Assembly: GCA_003439945.1 (NCBI GenBank)
Contig: QVRM01002203.1
Location: forward strand, 124,001-188,000
Reading direction: 5' to 3'
DNA length: 64,000 nt
From: Dermanyssus gallinae
Taxonomy: Eukaryota; Arthropoda; Arachnida; Mesostigmata; Dermanyssidae
The translations under genes were made by a program, and so were the position numbers. Shown here one piece after another: positions 22,738-35,068 of this stretch (its first letter is position 1; every line of letters starts with the position of its first letter). Under the pieces are notes generated by a model. The model was given only the letters and a program-made list of their open reading frames with translations. It searched no databases and was not told the DNA's origin.

Positions 22738-25085
22738 GTGACAGAACCCACACTGGTCACTTCGTCGGATCCTTCAGAAGGAGTCGACCCAAGCTTCACG
22801 TCTATACAGAACCTTGCGACTACACCAAACCCCCTGGGGCCCAACAAAGTAACATGTCACCTATGCGACCAGACCTTTGCTAAGCGAGGCATCAAGAAGT
22901 CAAGCATGGGGGCGGAGACGCCATACCCCTTCATAGCGGGGCCTCGAACGAAATCAATCCCGACCTCACGGAGTGCAATCAAGCCTTCATCAAAAATGGA
23001 AAGTTATTTCGTATCCTGCCCAAGGTGGTCAGGAAGTCGGTGGCTGACGCACTGTCAGAGGTGTGCTTAAAGGTAGATTCGGACAACAACAACGCCGCCT
23101 GGCTTGGACTTTTCTCCTTCGCTCCAGTCGTGCTAAGGTTACCGGTAGGCTGCAGGGATACACGCTCTCTGGCAGTGGTCATTAGGAAGAACTTGGTGGA
23201 GTTCCGACGCGGTGCTCGACTTACAGATCTGGCTCTTCTGCGTACCGCGGGAGAGTCGGGTAGTAATGCTAAGCAAAATCATTGGATCACGCGGGCCGTG
23301 TCGGCCAAACTGTCGGACGGAGACGTGTCAGGGGCCGCCCGCCTTGCACTAAAGAAGAAAGACGGCTTGTTTAGACCTATCGCTTGTTCATCAGTACTAC
23401 GCAGGATCGCGGCGAAATTGGCAGCGAGGGACTCTAGAGATATTATCAGCCTAGCGACCACACCAGCTGGGTGTCTCCACCAAGGGAGGTGCTGAAATCA
23501 CGATTCACGCTACCAGGGCTTTTATTGATTCTCGGCCCGATCCATCCGTGCTAGCCAAACTTGATTTCAAGAACGCTTTCAACACCGTCAAGAGGGATCA
23601 CTTGTTGAGGGTGGTTGGAGATGAGACCCCTGCCATTTATCATTAAGTAAAATTGGCCTACGGTGATCCATCGCACTTGGTCTTGCTCTCGGCACTGCTC
23701 ACTTCGGCTGTAGGGGTTCAACAGGGAGATCCCCTCGCTCCCCCTCTCCTTTGTCTTGCCGTTAAGGACTTAGTTAACTCACTCGAAAGTCCTCTTAATC
23801 TTTGGTATTTGGACGGCGGGGTAATTGGAGGTAACATCAGTACGGTCTGTGAAGACTTAAAGAAGATACCAGCTTCTCCACATGCAGCGGTTTGTTGCTT
23901 CTCCGCATGTAGATGAACCCAATCAAGTGTGAGGTTCACATAATCGGCTCAGGAACAGCTGAAATCTCCGCTATACAGAACCTACTTCCTGGTTGCCGCG
24001 TAACAGGCGACAACCTGGATCTCCTTGGCGTACCCTGCTCTCTCGGCGCTCTCGTTTTTCCTAGCTGGCCGTCCACCGGGTACCTCCTGCGTTCATGCTT
24101 CTCTGCGTCGAGGCTAAGCTACCTGTTCAGGGGAATCAACAGTTCAGCCTTCTCGGCCCAGTTGAAGGAAATTAATTTAAAGATGGGCTTTGCGTTGGAA
24201 TTTATGCTTCACCTGCGGCTGCGAGACGATTCCCTAGTTCAGGCCTTCTAACCGGTAGTCAGAGGTGGACTGGGCCTGCCTGAAGCTGTTTCTCTTTCAG
24301 TTGCAGCACACATCGCCTCTTTACATTCGGCGACTAGTGGTGTCGAGTCTATCCTAGACTCCCGGGCGATTGCAAACTTCCAGGCCACTCTTAAACAGAC
24401 TCACGATGTCGCCATCGCATTCTGCGGGTATCTACCGGAGACTCCTCCTCTTCAGCGCGCGTGGTCAGAACTGGCAAACGACGGCCGATGAAGCGGCCTA
24501 TGGGACCGAACAACCACGGCCGCTAGCAAAGCGAGGTTACAGGCAGTTTCCTCGCCCGGTGCAGGTGCATGGCTACACGCCCTCAACTGGGTAATCTGCT
24601 TGACGATGAGTCTACACGAATACTAGTTGGGTTAAGGTTAGGAGTTGAGCAAGTCTACCCACACCAGTGCAAATGCGGTGACGAGGTCGACTCCCTAGGT
24701 CACCATGGACTTTCATGTCAGCAGAGTTCAGGCAGAATCGCACGCCACTTAGCCTTGAATAAAACATTAGGCAGAGGGCTACCCATGCATTTTGGAGCCT
24801 CCCGGTTTGGTCAGAGACGATGGGAAGAAACCTGATGGCATGACCCTAACTCCCTTCAAGCGGGGCCAAATGCTGGTATGGGATGCGACCGTAACCGACT
24901 CTTTAGCCCCTTCAATGGTCGGTGCGGACGCAGCCTGACCTGGACACGCGGTAGCCCTAGCGGAAGCAGCCAAGTGCCGAAAGTATTTAAGCGTCGCTTA
25001 CCCACACGTGTTCTCACCCCTTGCGTTTGAGACGTTGAGGGGGGGGGGGCTGGGTTGCTAACAAAGAAACTGCTCAACGATGTCT
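22738..25085 (+). pseudogene. R2-type ORF2 remnant: zinc finger, RT, restriction-like endonuclease
   Basis: Order of parts: a C2H2-like half finger (TCHLCDQTFAKRG near 22855); RT motif 1 (KDGLFRPIACSSVLRRIAAK near 23355-23415); GVSTKGGAE after a frameshift near 23470; motif A (LAKLDFKNAFNTVKRDHL, 23550-23605); motif B (GVQQGDPLAP, 23715-23745); motif C LWYLDGG near 23800-23820, where Gly replaces the second Asp of LDDG. Further on, C-x-CG-x3-DSLGHHGLSC with R-x2-RH (24665-24755) is the zinc motif before the nuclease. Then [13 protein letters not shown] followed by VWDATVTDS (24828-24920) is the PD-(D/E)XK-like core. Stops occur at 23644 and 24936, with frameshifts near 23460 and 24795. An R2-like site-specific element is the best family match. 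Confidence 0.75.
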
Positions 25086-25241
25086 GAAGAAGATTGATGC
25101 TTGCTACAGGAGAAAAGAGGGCGGGGTTAATTTACAGCAACGTCTGTCCAGAGAGGGAATGCCGCTTCGGTGAGAGGCACCCTGGCTAGGTGGACTAGCC
25201 CAAGCCTGGACCTAACGCCTTGAGTTATGCCCCGAGCGGGC

Positions 25242-25300
25242 TGTGCACATGTTCTTACATCACAAATGTACATATACCTCAATACACATAGAAGATATAT
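25242..25300 (+). repeat. Direct repeat flanking FB2 (left copy)
   Basis: Begins TGTGCACATGTTCTTACATC and runs through CAATACACATA. A close copy in the same orientation starts at 26373, just right of FB2. Confidence 0.85.
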
Positions 25301-25301
25301 G

Positions 25302-26358
25302 CAGGGTCATTCAGGGAGTATTGTACTTCTTTCGAGGTTTGATAGAACTCGGCAAGAAAATAAGTTTTCCCTATGGAGGGAAGACGCGGAAACGTCTTGT
25401 TTAGGAGAGAGAGTGAAGTTTATAAAAGTAGTTATTCTGCCTTTTTTTCTTCTACATAGTTGTGCAAAATCTACGTTTGCGGGAGAACCAGTCAACGCAT
25501 GAAGGAACCGATTACACCGGCGTGTTCGGTGGAAAATTCTGCACAACGGAAGACATTTCACTAGCTTGCGTAGCAAAAAGCGAATACCCAGATTAACGAA
25601 AGTCATGAAAAGTCGATATGGTATTAAAGTTCGTACCAAAGTGATGATGCTGCGTTACGTAGTTGTCAAGTCACTAAGCTTTTTCGATAGCCATATCGAC
25701 AGCGAAGACATGCATATTTGCATAGGGCGTATAAGAAAGTTAGGTACCTATTTTGAGGTTTGGTAGAACTCAGCAAGAGAATAATTTTTCCTAGTGGAAG
25801 GAGGGAGCGGAAACGTCTTGGCAAATTTTTACGGTTCTGAACGTGAAAACTTGCAAAGTAAAACATAACAACTATGACTGTGAAAAACGCTTAGTTACTT
25901 GACAACTACGTAACGCAGCACCATCACCTTAGTACGAAAATGATGGGCATTAAATCTGCTATTGCGTGAGAGTGGTCTTTTGGACGTACATTTTCAGTCG
26001 CAATGGAACAATTTTACGATTTTTCATGGAAAAGCGTTAACGTAAAATATCGACTTTTCATGACTTTCCTTAATCGCTTAATGGGTATTCGCTTCTTGCT
26101 ACGCAAGCTAGTGAAGTGCCTTCTGTTGTGCAGAATTTTCCTCCGAACACGCCCGTGTAATCGGTTCCTTCGTGCGTTGACTGGTTCTCCCGCAAACGTA
26201 GATTTCGCACAACTATGTAGGAGAAAAAACTACTTTTATAAACTTCACTCTCTCTCCTAAACAAGACGTTCCGCGTTTTCCCTCCATAGGGAAAACGTAT
26301 TTTCTTGCCGAGTTCTATCAAACCTCGAAAGAAGTACAATACTCCCTGAATAACCCTG
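25302..26358. mobile_element. Fold-back element FB2 (same family as FB1)
   Basis: Begins CAGGGTCATTCAGGGAGTAT and ends in its near reverse complement at 26358 (followed by TA). Arms of about 330 bp match those of FB1 (shared AGAACTCGGCAAGAAAATAA, AACGTCTTGTTTAGGAGAG, CTACGTTTGCGGG). It is 1057 bp because the central part is longer: it holds an extra rearranged internal segment (about 25720-26010) that repeats the element's own GAACTC-GCAAGA block. The left flank is ATG rather than TA. No transposase coding. Confidence 0.85.
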
Positions 26359-26372
26359 TATATATATATGTG

Positions 26373-26424
26373 TGTGCGCATGTTCTTACATCACAAATGT
26401 ATACCTCGATACACATAAATATAT
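26373..26424 (+). repeat. Direct repeat flanking FB2 (right copy)
   Basis: Begins TGTGCGCATGTTCTTACATC; same order and orientation as 25242-25300 with a few differences. Confidence 0.85.
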
Positions 26425-26510
26425 ATATTTGTTGTACCAATGTATTCTTTCAAGGCTCCTTAGCGCCCGCACTCTGGGCGAGAAAATGCCAAGACGGCCG
26501 AAGGCACGCC
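26415..26510 (-). repeat. Outer repeat A, right copy (inverted)
   Basis: The reverse complement carries TTTTCTCGCCCAGAG, GGGCGCTAAGGAGCCTT and AATACATT, as in the left copy at 19935-20022. Confidence 0.75.
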
Positions 26511-26711
26511 GAATACACGTTAGATACGCAGGTTTCTGTAGATGACTTTACTTCAGGCCTGTTCATTGTCCACAGTTTCTTTTGCTGTCAGCAACAGACG
26601 CCGCCGGAGTGGTGGAAGAGCAGTACACCTGTACGGATTGCATCGTGGCACTTACTCGCGTTTCCGCCGGTCCACCAATAAGCCAACCGAGTCGTGAACG
26701 CTTGGTCAATA

Positions 26712-26729
26712 CCCCCCCCCCCCCCCCCC
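26712..26729 (+). repeat. Homopolymer of 18 C
   Basis: Eighteen consecutive C. It lies inside an otherwise open frame (26582-27076) that matches nothing recognisable; length here may be affected by sequencing error. Confidence 0.95.
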
Positions 26730-27870
26730 GACAGAATTCAAGGATCTACGTGGACATCAGGAAACACATGTGCAACCAAATCAGTCGTTGGGTTGTCGTG
26801 TGTGCTTTGAAGGCGCAGTGGATACTAAAGGGAGTCGATTACCTTTTCATTGGCACCGAGTATTTGGATAGACTGTCGAGTCGTCTGCTGCAGCCGGCTG
26901 TTAGGCATACAATTTGGACGATACAAGCTACCTATTTACAGAAAAAAACGAACATTTTTTTAATCCTGGTCGTTGATGAGATATGTGAACGCCATGGAGA
27001 GAATAGAATCGTGATAGAAACCTGTGTGTGTTCAGCAGTCCTTTTGTGCATCGTCCGAAAATGTTGGTGCGAATGACAAGTATGACAATGCACCCGAGCC
27101 TTGCAATCTTGCAAGGTCGATAGTCTGCACGAAAGTATCTAAAGCAGCATTTATTTTCAGCAAGGATTTCGACATCGGTCGTCTACACTGAGATGTGCTA
27201 TATATATATATACATCGAGAGGTCAGATAATCAGCATATTTACATATGAAGCACTCCCAATATGCTCGTCGTTGAAGTGACTGATTCTGCTGTTGCTGAC
27301 TGCATTGCTATGGCTGCTACGCTGGCAGTTGTTGCTGAAGCTGTTGACTGTTAACACTGTAGACCGTAGTTCGTTTAAAGTCTGGTGTGCTCTTCTTGTC
27401 GTTTCGCTGACTGCTGCATTTTCCTCCAGCATTGCGAGCTGGCTGCTCGGGAATAGTGGGAGGCGGGAGCAGCGCCGTGTACTCTTTACAATCAGCGAAC
27501 CGCCGAAGAAACGCCAATACCATATCGACATTTATAACAGCGGCAACCTGAACCTTGGTCTGCTGGCAATTAATGGAGCCACCCACGCCACCATTCAACA
27601 TTATCCGTGGACGCTCCGTTTCGGTGGCGTTCACCGTAATTGATATAAAGGTTAGCCGGGATGATGGCAGCACGTAATACAGGCCAGATCCAGCAACTGC
27701 ACATGTCTCAATCGAGCTGCTGAGAGCAGCCAACGTCTAAATATTCGCGGTCACAATATTAAGCAGCACAAGCGTGACCCACGAATATCGCTTGGGTTTG
27801 TCACACGACAAATGTTTATCAGGTCGTAAAAATTCGTCGCTCACAGACAACGTCGACCCTACCTACCATA
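26730..27870. other. No gene recognised
   Basis: Contains a short (TA)n at about 27200-27213 and overlapping open frames on both strands near 27223-27733 (the minus frame is Gln/Ser/Thr-rich). The minus-strand part could belong to the same element as the gag-like fragment at 27879-28190, but no knuckle or protease motif is visible. Confidence 0.4.
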
Positions 27871-27878
27871 GTTTCGCT

Positions 27879-28190
27879 TCAGCAATCGAAGCGTGACACT
27901 GTAACTGTTCCGTCACAAATTCCGAGTGCAACCACAAGCCTTTTCGGTTCGCCTGTCAGGTGTTTCAAAAGGGGCATTAGCGTGTCTGTTGGGAACGCGT
28001 CGGACCAACAAGTAAACCAACTTTCAATTTGGCTAACGAACAACGGATAGTTTAGTACATTGCCACCAAAAATCTCAGGCATCTCGTCCACAAAGCAACT
28101 CCGCAGAACTGGAGATCGGTGTTGTTTTCGGTGTCGGGACGACCACCGACGACAACAAAGTTGAAGGCACTCCTGTGCTGCAGCCAGCAA
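27879..28190 (-). pseudogene. Gag-like fragment (DUF1759-like, possibly BEL/Pao LTR element)
   Basis: Codes on the minus strand for EIFGGNVLNYPLFVSQIESW, then a spacer, then LMPLLKHLTGEPKRLVVAL. This has the layout of the gag domain of BEL/Pao-type elements: F-x-G-x-L-x-(Y/W)-x-x-F-x-x-Q-F-E, followed about 30 residues on by a Leu-rich L-x-x-L-x-G-x-(P/A) helix. Upstream and downstream frames are broken, and no knuckle, protease, RT or LTR pair is visible. Identification rests on this single domain. Confidence 0.45.
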
Positions 28191-28199
28191 CTGACCGAG

Positions 28200-31100
28200 T
28201 CAAGACGGCGAGTGTCGTCATCGTCTTGTCTCTACCTCTCTATACTCGGCACAGTGAGCTTTTTCTTCCTCTCGCATGCATTACATTCGATAACGACCTA
28301 TTCGTAAACATCGGTAGATCTAGTTCACGTATAGAGTTGTTGACGTTGTTGTTTCACAACTGTTATCTAGTCCACTGTCACATTTCTGTCCGGTCGGTCG
28401 GGATACATCACTGCCCCACTACTGTTTTGCCATGTCGGCTGATGATAACTGTCCCACTGTTTTGCCTTCTCACCTTATCGGCTGCTCGTGTGGTACCTGC
28501 CGCCGTTCCAAGTTACAATGCTCACCCCCCCCCAAGCAACGAGGCGATCAAGTTCCTCGGTAGTACTCATCATGACACCAAGTTCAAACTCTTCCGAAAC
28601 GTGTTCGTTTGATTCACTCACACAAATTCGCGCGGCCAACGGGAAGAGAGAGTATTCAACAATGTGTTTTGTGTGGTAATTAAGCCAAACCACGCGGTCA
28701 CGTCATGGCGGTCGGCTCAGCATGTGTAGACGCTTTTTTTCCTTGTTGCCACCGCTGGGGGGACACCAGTACGGCAGGCTGGAGCAGCCACTGCGGTCGG
28801 CAAACGTCACAGATGACCAAATGTTGACTTTCTTGTCAACTGTAAGCTCTACTTTAATCTTCGCCAGTGCCCTGAACTATCGTACTTCTACCCTAAAAGA
28901 AGAAGCACAAGCACTGTTACAGGTATCGATCGATGATTGCAGGAACTTGCAGAAACGGCGAAGTAAGAAGCAGCGCTTTACCGGCTGTTAGATTACTTTT
29001 CCTTAGCGTCGTGGCATGTTTAATCACGCCTTTTAGTCCGTTCTCAGCGTGGAACCATGCAGCAGGCAAGGCTACCGGCAATTTCCCGCCACACTCCCAC
29101 TGCCGGAGTGCTCAGTGCAGGTAGATACAATCGGCCGTAGTACAGCATAGAAGGCCTACCGAAGAATACGCAGCTGCAGTATAGTGCAGTGACGATGAGA
29201 TCAGAACCCGAACAGTACAATGACGACGAAAAATAAAGTTACGACAATATCAAGATGAATCTCGTTCGGAGTTCAACCGCCGACTACGCCATGTTCTAAT
29301 CGCAGCACCTAGGCCGGATAACGGCTTAACGCTTACCTATTAGAGCAATTCGTTCGAACGATAACATTGTGACTAATAATGTAGTTCATTAGGCGAGCTT
29401 ATTTGAAACGGCCGATAATGCAGTTCCAGGAACTCGCGTGCATAGCGGGTTGACCACTGGAAAACGTCCCAAGCAAAGACAAGCCAGAAATTTTCCTAGC
29501 CTGGTAAATGTCTCCGATGCGCCAGCGTAAACCACACGACGGGTGACACGAGTGCTGAAGGAAGAGCTGGGCCTAATATCGAGGAGGTAGATTAAAGATT
29601 TAGAACAACAGAGGACTTTGCAATCGTACCGTTGTTAGCGGGCTATTGTTAATGTCGATCCGTTCTCCACTCATGAACAACATGCACCGCTTAGATGCTA
29701 TGGTCAAAACAAAAGTAGATTCCAGCTATGGAGAAGCAATCGTGCCAATGTGCCGATCCATTGCTGTTAACACCAAGATTCGTCACCATCAAGCAGACAT
29801 TGCTTTGCGAGTGGCGAATAGATAGATGGTGTACTTCTTTCCTTGTTTTTTTTTCCATCACTTTGTAGAGCTGGGCTCGGGGAACACTAGAGGCTACTTC
29901 CTCTACACCTGGTAGAAACCGCGACTTTTCCGATGTATGCAAGCATTCGGGTTCGAGCAGATCAGTATCATGCAGTCAACAAACACCCCAGAAGCGTGGA
30001 GCTTTTACTACAATTTTGGAATTGTCAGTGCCAAACATAGGTCGATTGCCCGCTTCCATACCCGGACTCCACGAAGTAGTAGTACAATTCAAAAGTAATC
30101 TTCCCCCGCTCAACACAGTGAATCGACCCACCCGATTGTTCTAGTAATAATGTTTCCATTTGCGTTTAGGATGGTCTAAAAGCTGAACCAGTAGATCAAG
30201 CAAATGGAGTACAGGATGCACTCTATTCAGGGTATAGCCGACAGTCGGTCAAATAGCCGCACTCTCAAAGACAGGTCTGGTTTTGAGTACAGTACTTGCA
30301 ATGTTCAACTCTCAACTGCCAGCGATGCTAGAAGCAGATGCCTCGCCTGTTGCCCTCGACAATTCTATCTCATTGTCTTCCGGGTAGAACGGAGGTGCTG
30401 ATAGCACTTAACTGATAACCGCTCGACAAAATTTAATGACCCCGACCGAAGGTATGCGTAACTAAGGCCTGGCGTAAAGACTGGAGAGCCAACTGAGCAA
30501 ATGAAGCCCTTTGGCTAGGAGCAAGAAAAGCAGGATCAGCAGGTACAGATACTGGTAGCCGGCAACGTTTCCGATTCAGAATTGGCGGCTGCTCGGAGAG
30601 AGCAATAAGGCAGTGTCAGCGTACGGGTGCCAAGACGCGACAAGCCAGTAATTGAGGCCGCCGCGTTGGATCAACGTAGTGTGCTTTCTTTAGTAAACTG
30701 AAGAGTTAGAAGTAGGCAAACAATTGGCGGCAGTGTCTATAGAATATTACAGGATTGCCTTACCGACGCCCAGTGCGCTGGGAAAAATAAGAGGCTTATG
30801 CAGTTGCACGGAAACTTCGGGACCTTTCATGGCGAAGCAACGAAAAATAGTACACCATTCTCTAGTTAGAAGAATGGGTCAGGCTTGAGTTTAATGGCAG
30901 ACTCTTAAGGTGTCTACATTACGTATTGAACCTAGTGATCATAGACGAAGGAAGACGTAGAAGAAGAGAAAAAATGCTTGGCAACAGGGTGCGCACCCTA
31001 TGTCGTAAAAAGCCCGAGCCGTCAAAGCTTAAACCTAAGCTCAAACATATCCCACTCCTGACGACCTATATATGTATATGAACATATTGCTGAACTTTCG

Positions 31101-31790
31101 GCGGTTCGTTCGATCTCATATATAGTTACGTGTAAAGATTTTCTTATTTCAAACAGGTTTTATAGTTTATTTGCAGCAATTATATTAAACGGCCGTGTTA
31201 CTTTACTACGTGCTATGTCTAGAGTACTATATACTGCATACCCCTCTACAGTTTTGTAGAACTCCAATCAAACACAACGCGTTTATATCTTTAGAGAATC
31301 AAAGGTTGCTCTCTGCGCACGCTTAATCAGAGTAGCAACGACACAAGAGCAATCGATGATGAACAACGACCGAACGAAAGCAAACAAAACCTAAAAATCA
31401 CTTACCCGCACGCTCAGGCAAAAGGGAACCCCACTGTGGAAGATGTATCGCTGTTGTTGTTGTCGTCAGCAGAAGCAGCGGTGCGGTCAGAAAAACTTGC
31501 CACATGATGAAATAGCTCTTCACTTACTGTTCAGGTGGGTGGGTGGGTGATCTGTTTCCTATTGCGACGGGCACGACAAGTAATCGTTCTTGTGAGCAGT
31601 TTTGAGGCTGCACAGATGGAGCGCCCGTGTTCGTCTCGTCACGACATCGCGGGCGCAGACGTTATGAATGATCACGCCAGCAAAACATCGCGTTTATGAC
31701 AACAAATAACAAACAAAAATGCTTTGGTCTCTCTATCAGCGCATTACGTTGATGTCCATTCGAAACAAGAGGCAGTCGCACATGTTAATA
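28200..31790. other. No gene recognised
   Basis: Several short open frames (for example 28175-28612, 28722-28991, 30204-30401 plus; 29691-29942 minus) without motifs, splice context or similarity to anything else in the window. Confidence 0.45.
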
Positions 31791-31798
31791 AGTACCCT

Positions 31799-31839
31799 TC
31801 TCTCTCTCCCCTCTCCCTCTCTCCCTCCCCCTCTATCTC

Positions 31840-31917
<78 letters not shown>
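31799..31917 (+). repeat. Compound (CT)n-(TA)n microsatellite
   Basis: A pyrimidine tract rich in CTCTCTC (31799-31860) passes directly into (TA)n to 31917. Open frames on both strands here are repeat artefacts. Confidence 0.95.
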
Positions 31918-31919
<2 letters not shown>

Positions 31920-31920
<1 letters not shown>

Positions 31921-33370
31921 TTCTCCACACACCTTTCCCAGCGTTGTTTCGTCGTTAATCTCGTTAAGAAAGTGAAAAGTCTTAAACTCTTCAAAAAGCC
32001 TGCATCCACTGCAGCAATGACGTCTTTACCAGACAAAACCGTATCGTTCTCAAGCCAGACTTTGAGGCTTGAAAAAGGAAGAGTCAACAAGGACATATAC
32101 TTAGATTATTAGGCGGGTGGGGCAACAATCCGAACTGTAAATTCGAGTGATTTTGCCACCCTTACTATGCAGATAAAAGCCGAAGTACTGACATTGTGGT
32201 GAACAAGTTGCGCTGCCACTTAATAAACAACAATGTTAGACACCGCTTGTAGACCATGTTAACAACCGATTGAAGCTTAATTTTTTTAATGTCAGAATTA
32301 CATTTTAGTCGAGATGGGCAAATACGGTCGTGCATAGTCCCGGTAACGGCACGATGATGCGAGTATCACAAAAATGGTGACGATGATGGATGATTTCGTG
32401 GGAATATAAACAACAGTGGTCATTCTTTTCCCGACCTACAAAACAGCCATCACTGTCTTCGGCAGACTTATTCATTATCCACTGTAGGGTCTCTAGTGGT
32501 GGGTTTAAATCTCGTCCACGCTCACTAATCGACGACAAAATACTCCTGCAAACAATTATTGTAGGTCTGCGAATAGTTTTGATTAAAGGAGCAATCGCGG
32601 TACTGAAGTTGCCCCTTTCATTTCTTTGCAGCACAGATGTATCAATAAAAGAGATTTATATTGTAGTTACCTCGACCAGGACGAGCGGGACGCGCATTCT
32701 CATTGCTGTCTACTCACGTTTTAATAAAAAACAAAACTAAAGACGTCGACGAGAAAGGATGGAGCAGGTGGCTCTGGCTACTCTAGCATTGGTAAACGTG
32801 AGTTCAATTAAGCCGGCATAGCACACGTTGTTTCGAAGCAAGATTTCTTATGATTTAGAAATAAATACTTTATTTTTTGTCTAATTGATAATAACTAAAA
32901 TTCAAGTAAGTAATGAAAAGGTAATCAGTTGTTATCGCTTCTGCAGAGCCCTTATGAACTTCGTTCAACTCGGCCTTGACTTACGCAGTTGTCCACTTCC
33001 TAAAATTAAAATACTCAATCTCGGTGCTGTGGTATCAGTTCAAGTGTCTACCACACGCAATATAAGCGTTGCTTCTATCACGCGTTTGGCAACAAACGCT
33101 TGATATCCTATGATGTAAATAGTATGACAATTCCTGGTCATATACTAAAAAAATCACTGTTACGCCATCTAGTGTAAAGACAAGCCATTTACTGAATATA
33201 GGGATTGAGGATGCTGGAGACATGCATCAAACACAACGGTTTGTGTCAAATACAAAGGCTACAAGTTCATATATAGGAGGAGAGGCGATAAGCTTAGCTT
33301 AGGTGTTGCTCCCGGCGCTATATTCCGTTTAAAGCTTACTGCAAGAATTCCGTAAACATTTTAAGCAGAA
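31920..33370. other. No gene recognised
   Basis: Open frames of up to 116 codons (32390-32740 plus) have no motif that I recognise. AT-rich DNA with no structural signal. Confidence 0.45.
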
Positions 33371-33479
33371 GATGAGAAAAGAGGCTAAAGCGTTTTACAG
33401 GATACCGGCGACGTTGGGACGTGGCACGGGTGAAACCGCTCTTCACCACGTTCTCACAGATTCTCCGTCTATGGGTTCC

Positions 33480-34230
33480 ATCGTACTGTGCCATCGGGCA
33501 GGGTTCCATAATTATGTAAAACTACTTACAGACGGAACCAGTTCTAATATTGGCCGCAGGGGTGCTACAGGGCTCCATACTTCGCACCCTGCTGCGAAAC
33601 ATAACATACGACATATGCTCATGCCCAAGACTTACGGGCTGGATGATCTAAAAGGCAAATTATCATGTCCGCGGCCGAATCAAATGCCCTATACAGAGCT
33701 TCGGCTTAGCGCACCGACAACCTGATTTGGCAGCCCAACACGAACGGCCTGAGTCATGCCCAGAAGGTCAGAGCCCTCAGGCTAACCGCGGCGTACCGGG
33801 CGGTTAGCCTGAGGGCGCACCCTAATCCCCCATAGCAGACCCGGCCTGGGAGTAAACTTACCTTATACACAACCCAGATCCTGACAGGTCATGGCAACTT
33901 CCAGTCCTACTTGTTAAATATCGGGAAGGCTCTCAGCCCCAAGTGTATCTACTGCGGTGACGGACCAGAAGACACCATGGAACACACGGTTCTGAGGTGC
34001 CCGGCGTGGGCGAAGCCGCGCGCATCTCTACCACTTTTAATGAAGATACCGGCCCAACCTACATGATCTCTACAAAAATGCCGGAAACACTCTCGTACTG
34101 AAACACCATATTTGAGGTTTTTAAAACCACACTACAAGCTAAAATTGAGGCCAACTCCCAAGGTGCCTCCTTCCGGCCCGCATTTTCCAGTTAGTTATAT
34201 AAAAAAAAAACAGAATAAATAATGATCGAA
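33480..34230 (+). pseudogene. R1-type non-LTR retrotransposon 3' remnant
   Basis: One frame at 33543-33620 reads LAAGVLQGSILRTLLRNITY, the motif B region (from AGVPQGSILGPLLWN). After a large deletion, 33860-34070 reads TLYTTQILTGHGNFQSYLL, then SPKCIYCGDGPEDTMEHTVL and RCPAWA. This is the C-terminal CCHC region, matching the intact element's LTGHGCFQSYLYK...C-x2-C...H-x4-CP but with higher identity to the fragment at 58870-59335. A short A run (34200-34210) probably marks the 3' end. A perfect 16-bp inverted repeat interrupts the remnant at 33774-33815. Confidence 0.8.
33774..33815. repeat. Perfect inverted repeat (hairpin 3)
   Basis: 16-bp arms, 33774-33789 and 33800-33815, exact reverse complements around a 10-nt loop, inside the R1-type remnant. 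Confidence 0.95.
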
Positions 34231-34234
34231 AATG

Positions 34235-34679
34235 AATTCGAGACTTAAATAATACGTGTAAAGTAAAGCTAATGTAATAATAAATAATAACTAGGTGTAA
34301 TTCTAGGTACCGTTTAAGGGGGTGTTTAAGCAGATTTCCTTATCAGCATAAACTTGAACTTTGCTGTTTGACTGCCGTTTTCGGTTCCGACTGCCTCGGT
34401 GAACGCCCATAACCCGTTTAATATACGTTGCCTTCAGGCGGTCGAGTATAAGTATTAATAGTGATATTAAAGAGAGACCCATACACACTTTATATTTCAC
34501 TTAGCTAAACATAAACTTCCAACACCAACTCGACCCAGCTACGACGGAAAGGAAAGTTGGGCCCCGTAGGCAACGAACCGGCAACGCCGCGTTTTCGCAT
34601 TAAATTTCGACACATATCCTCTGTTACTGACACTGCGGGAGAAAAGCAAATTATTTGTAGTTAGTGAAACATGATAGAG

Positions 34680-34712
<33 letters not shown>

Positions 34713-35068
34713 TTCGTTATCAAATTATTGCCAGTCGCTATAAGTACAAAACACATGACCGCTCTCCGCGGACCTTTTAAGACGATGCGCTGCCATAAGG
34801 ACGCTGTATCTCTGTTCGACTTCTCGGCAACTTCTCCGTTTCTACACATTTAATGTGCTAAATTCCTAGGATTCCGTTATTGTCCTTGTCCCCGTTTGTC
34901 TTAAGTGCAATCTCGGCTACCATGCGGGAGATCGCCGGATAGCTCACCGCGTAAGTGTTCTGAAACGATACGCAGATCAACAGCTTCCCCATGACCCAGA
35001 GTGTCAGAATCATGCCGCTTCAAGGGTGCCGCTTTCTTACAGCTTCTTTAATAGTGTAGCCTCCTTGC
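34235..35068. other. Intergenic, with (TAA)n at 34680-34712
   Basis: No gene recognised. A trinucleotide TAA run of about eleven units lies at 34680-34712. The right end is the insertion site of the R1-type element. Confidence 0.7.

Noticed and set aside
31860..31920. CRISPR-like or functional tandem array
   Set aside because: Simple dinucleotide microsatellite in a eukaryotic genome; no spacers.
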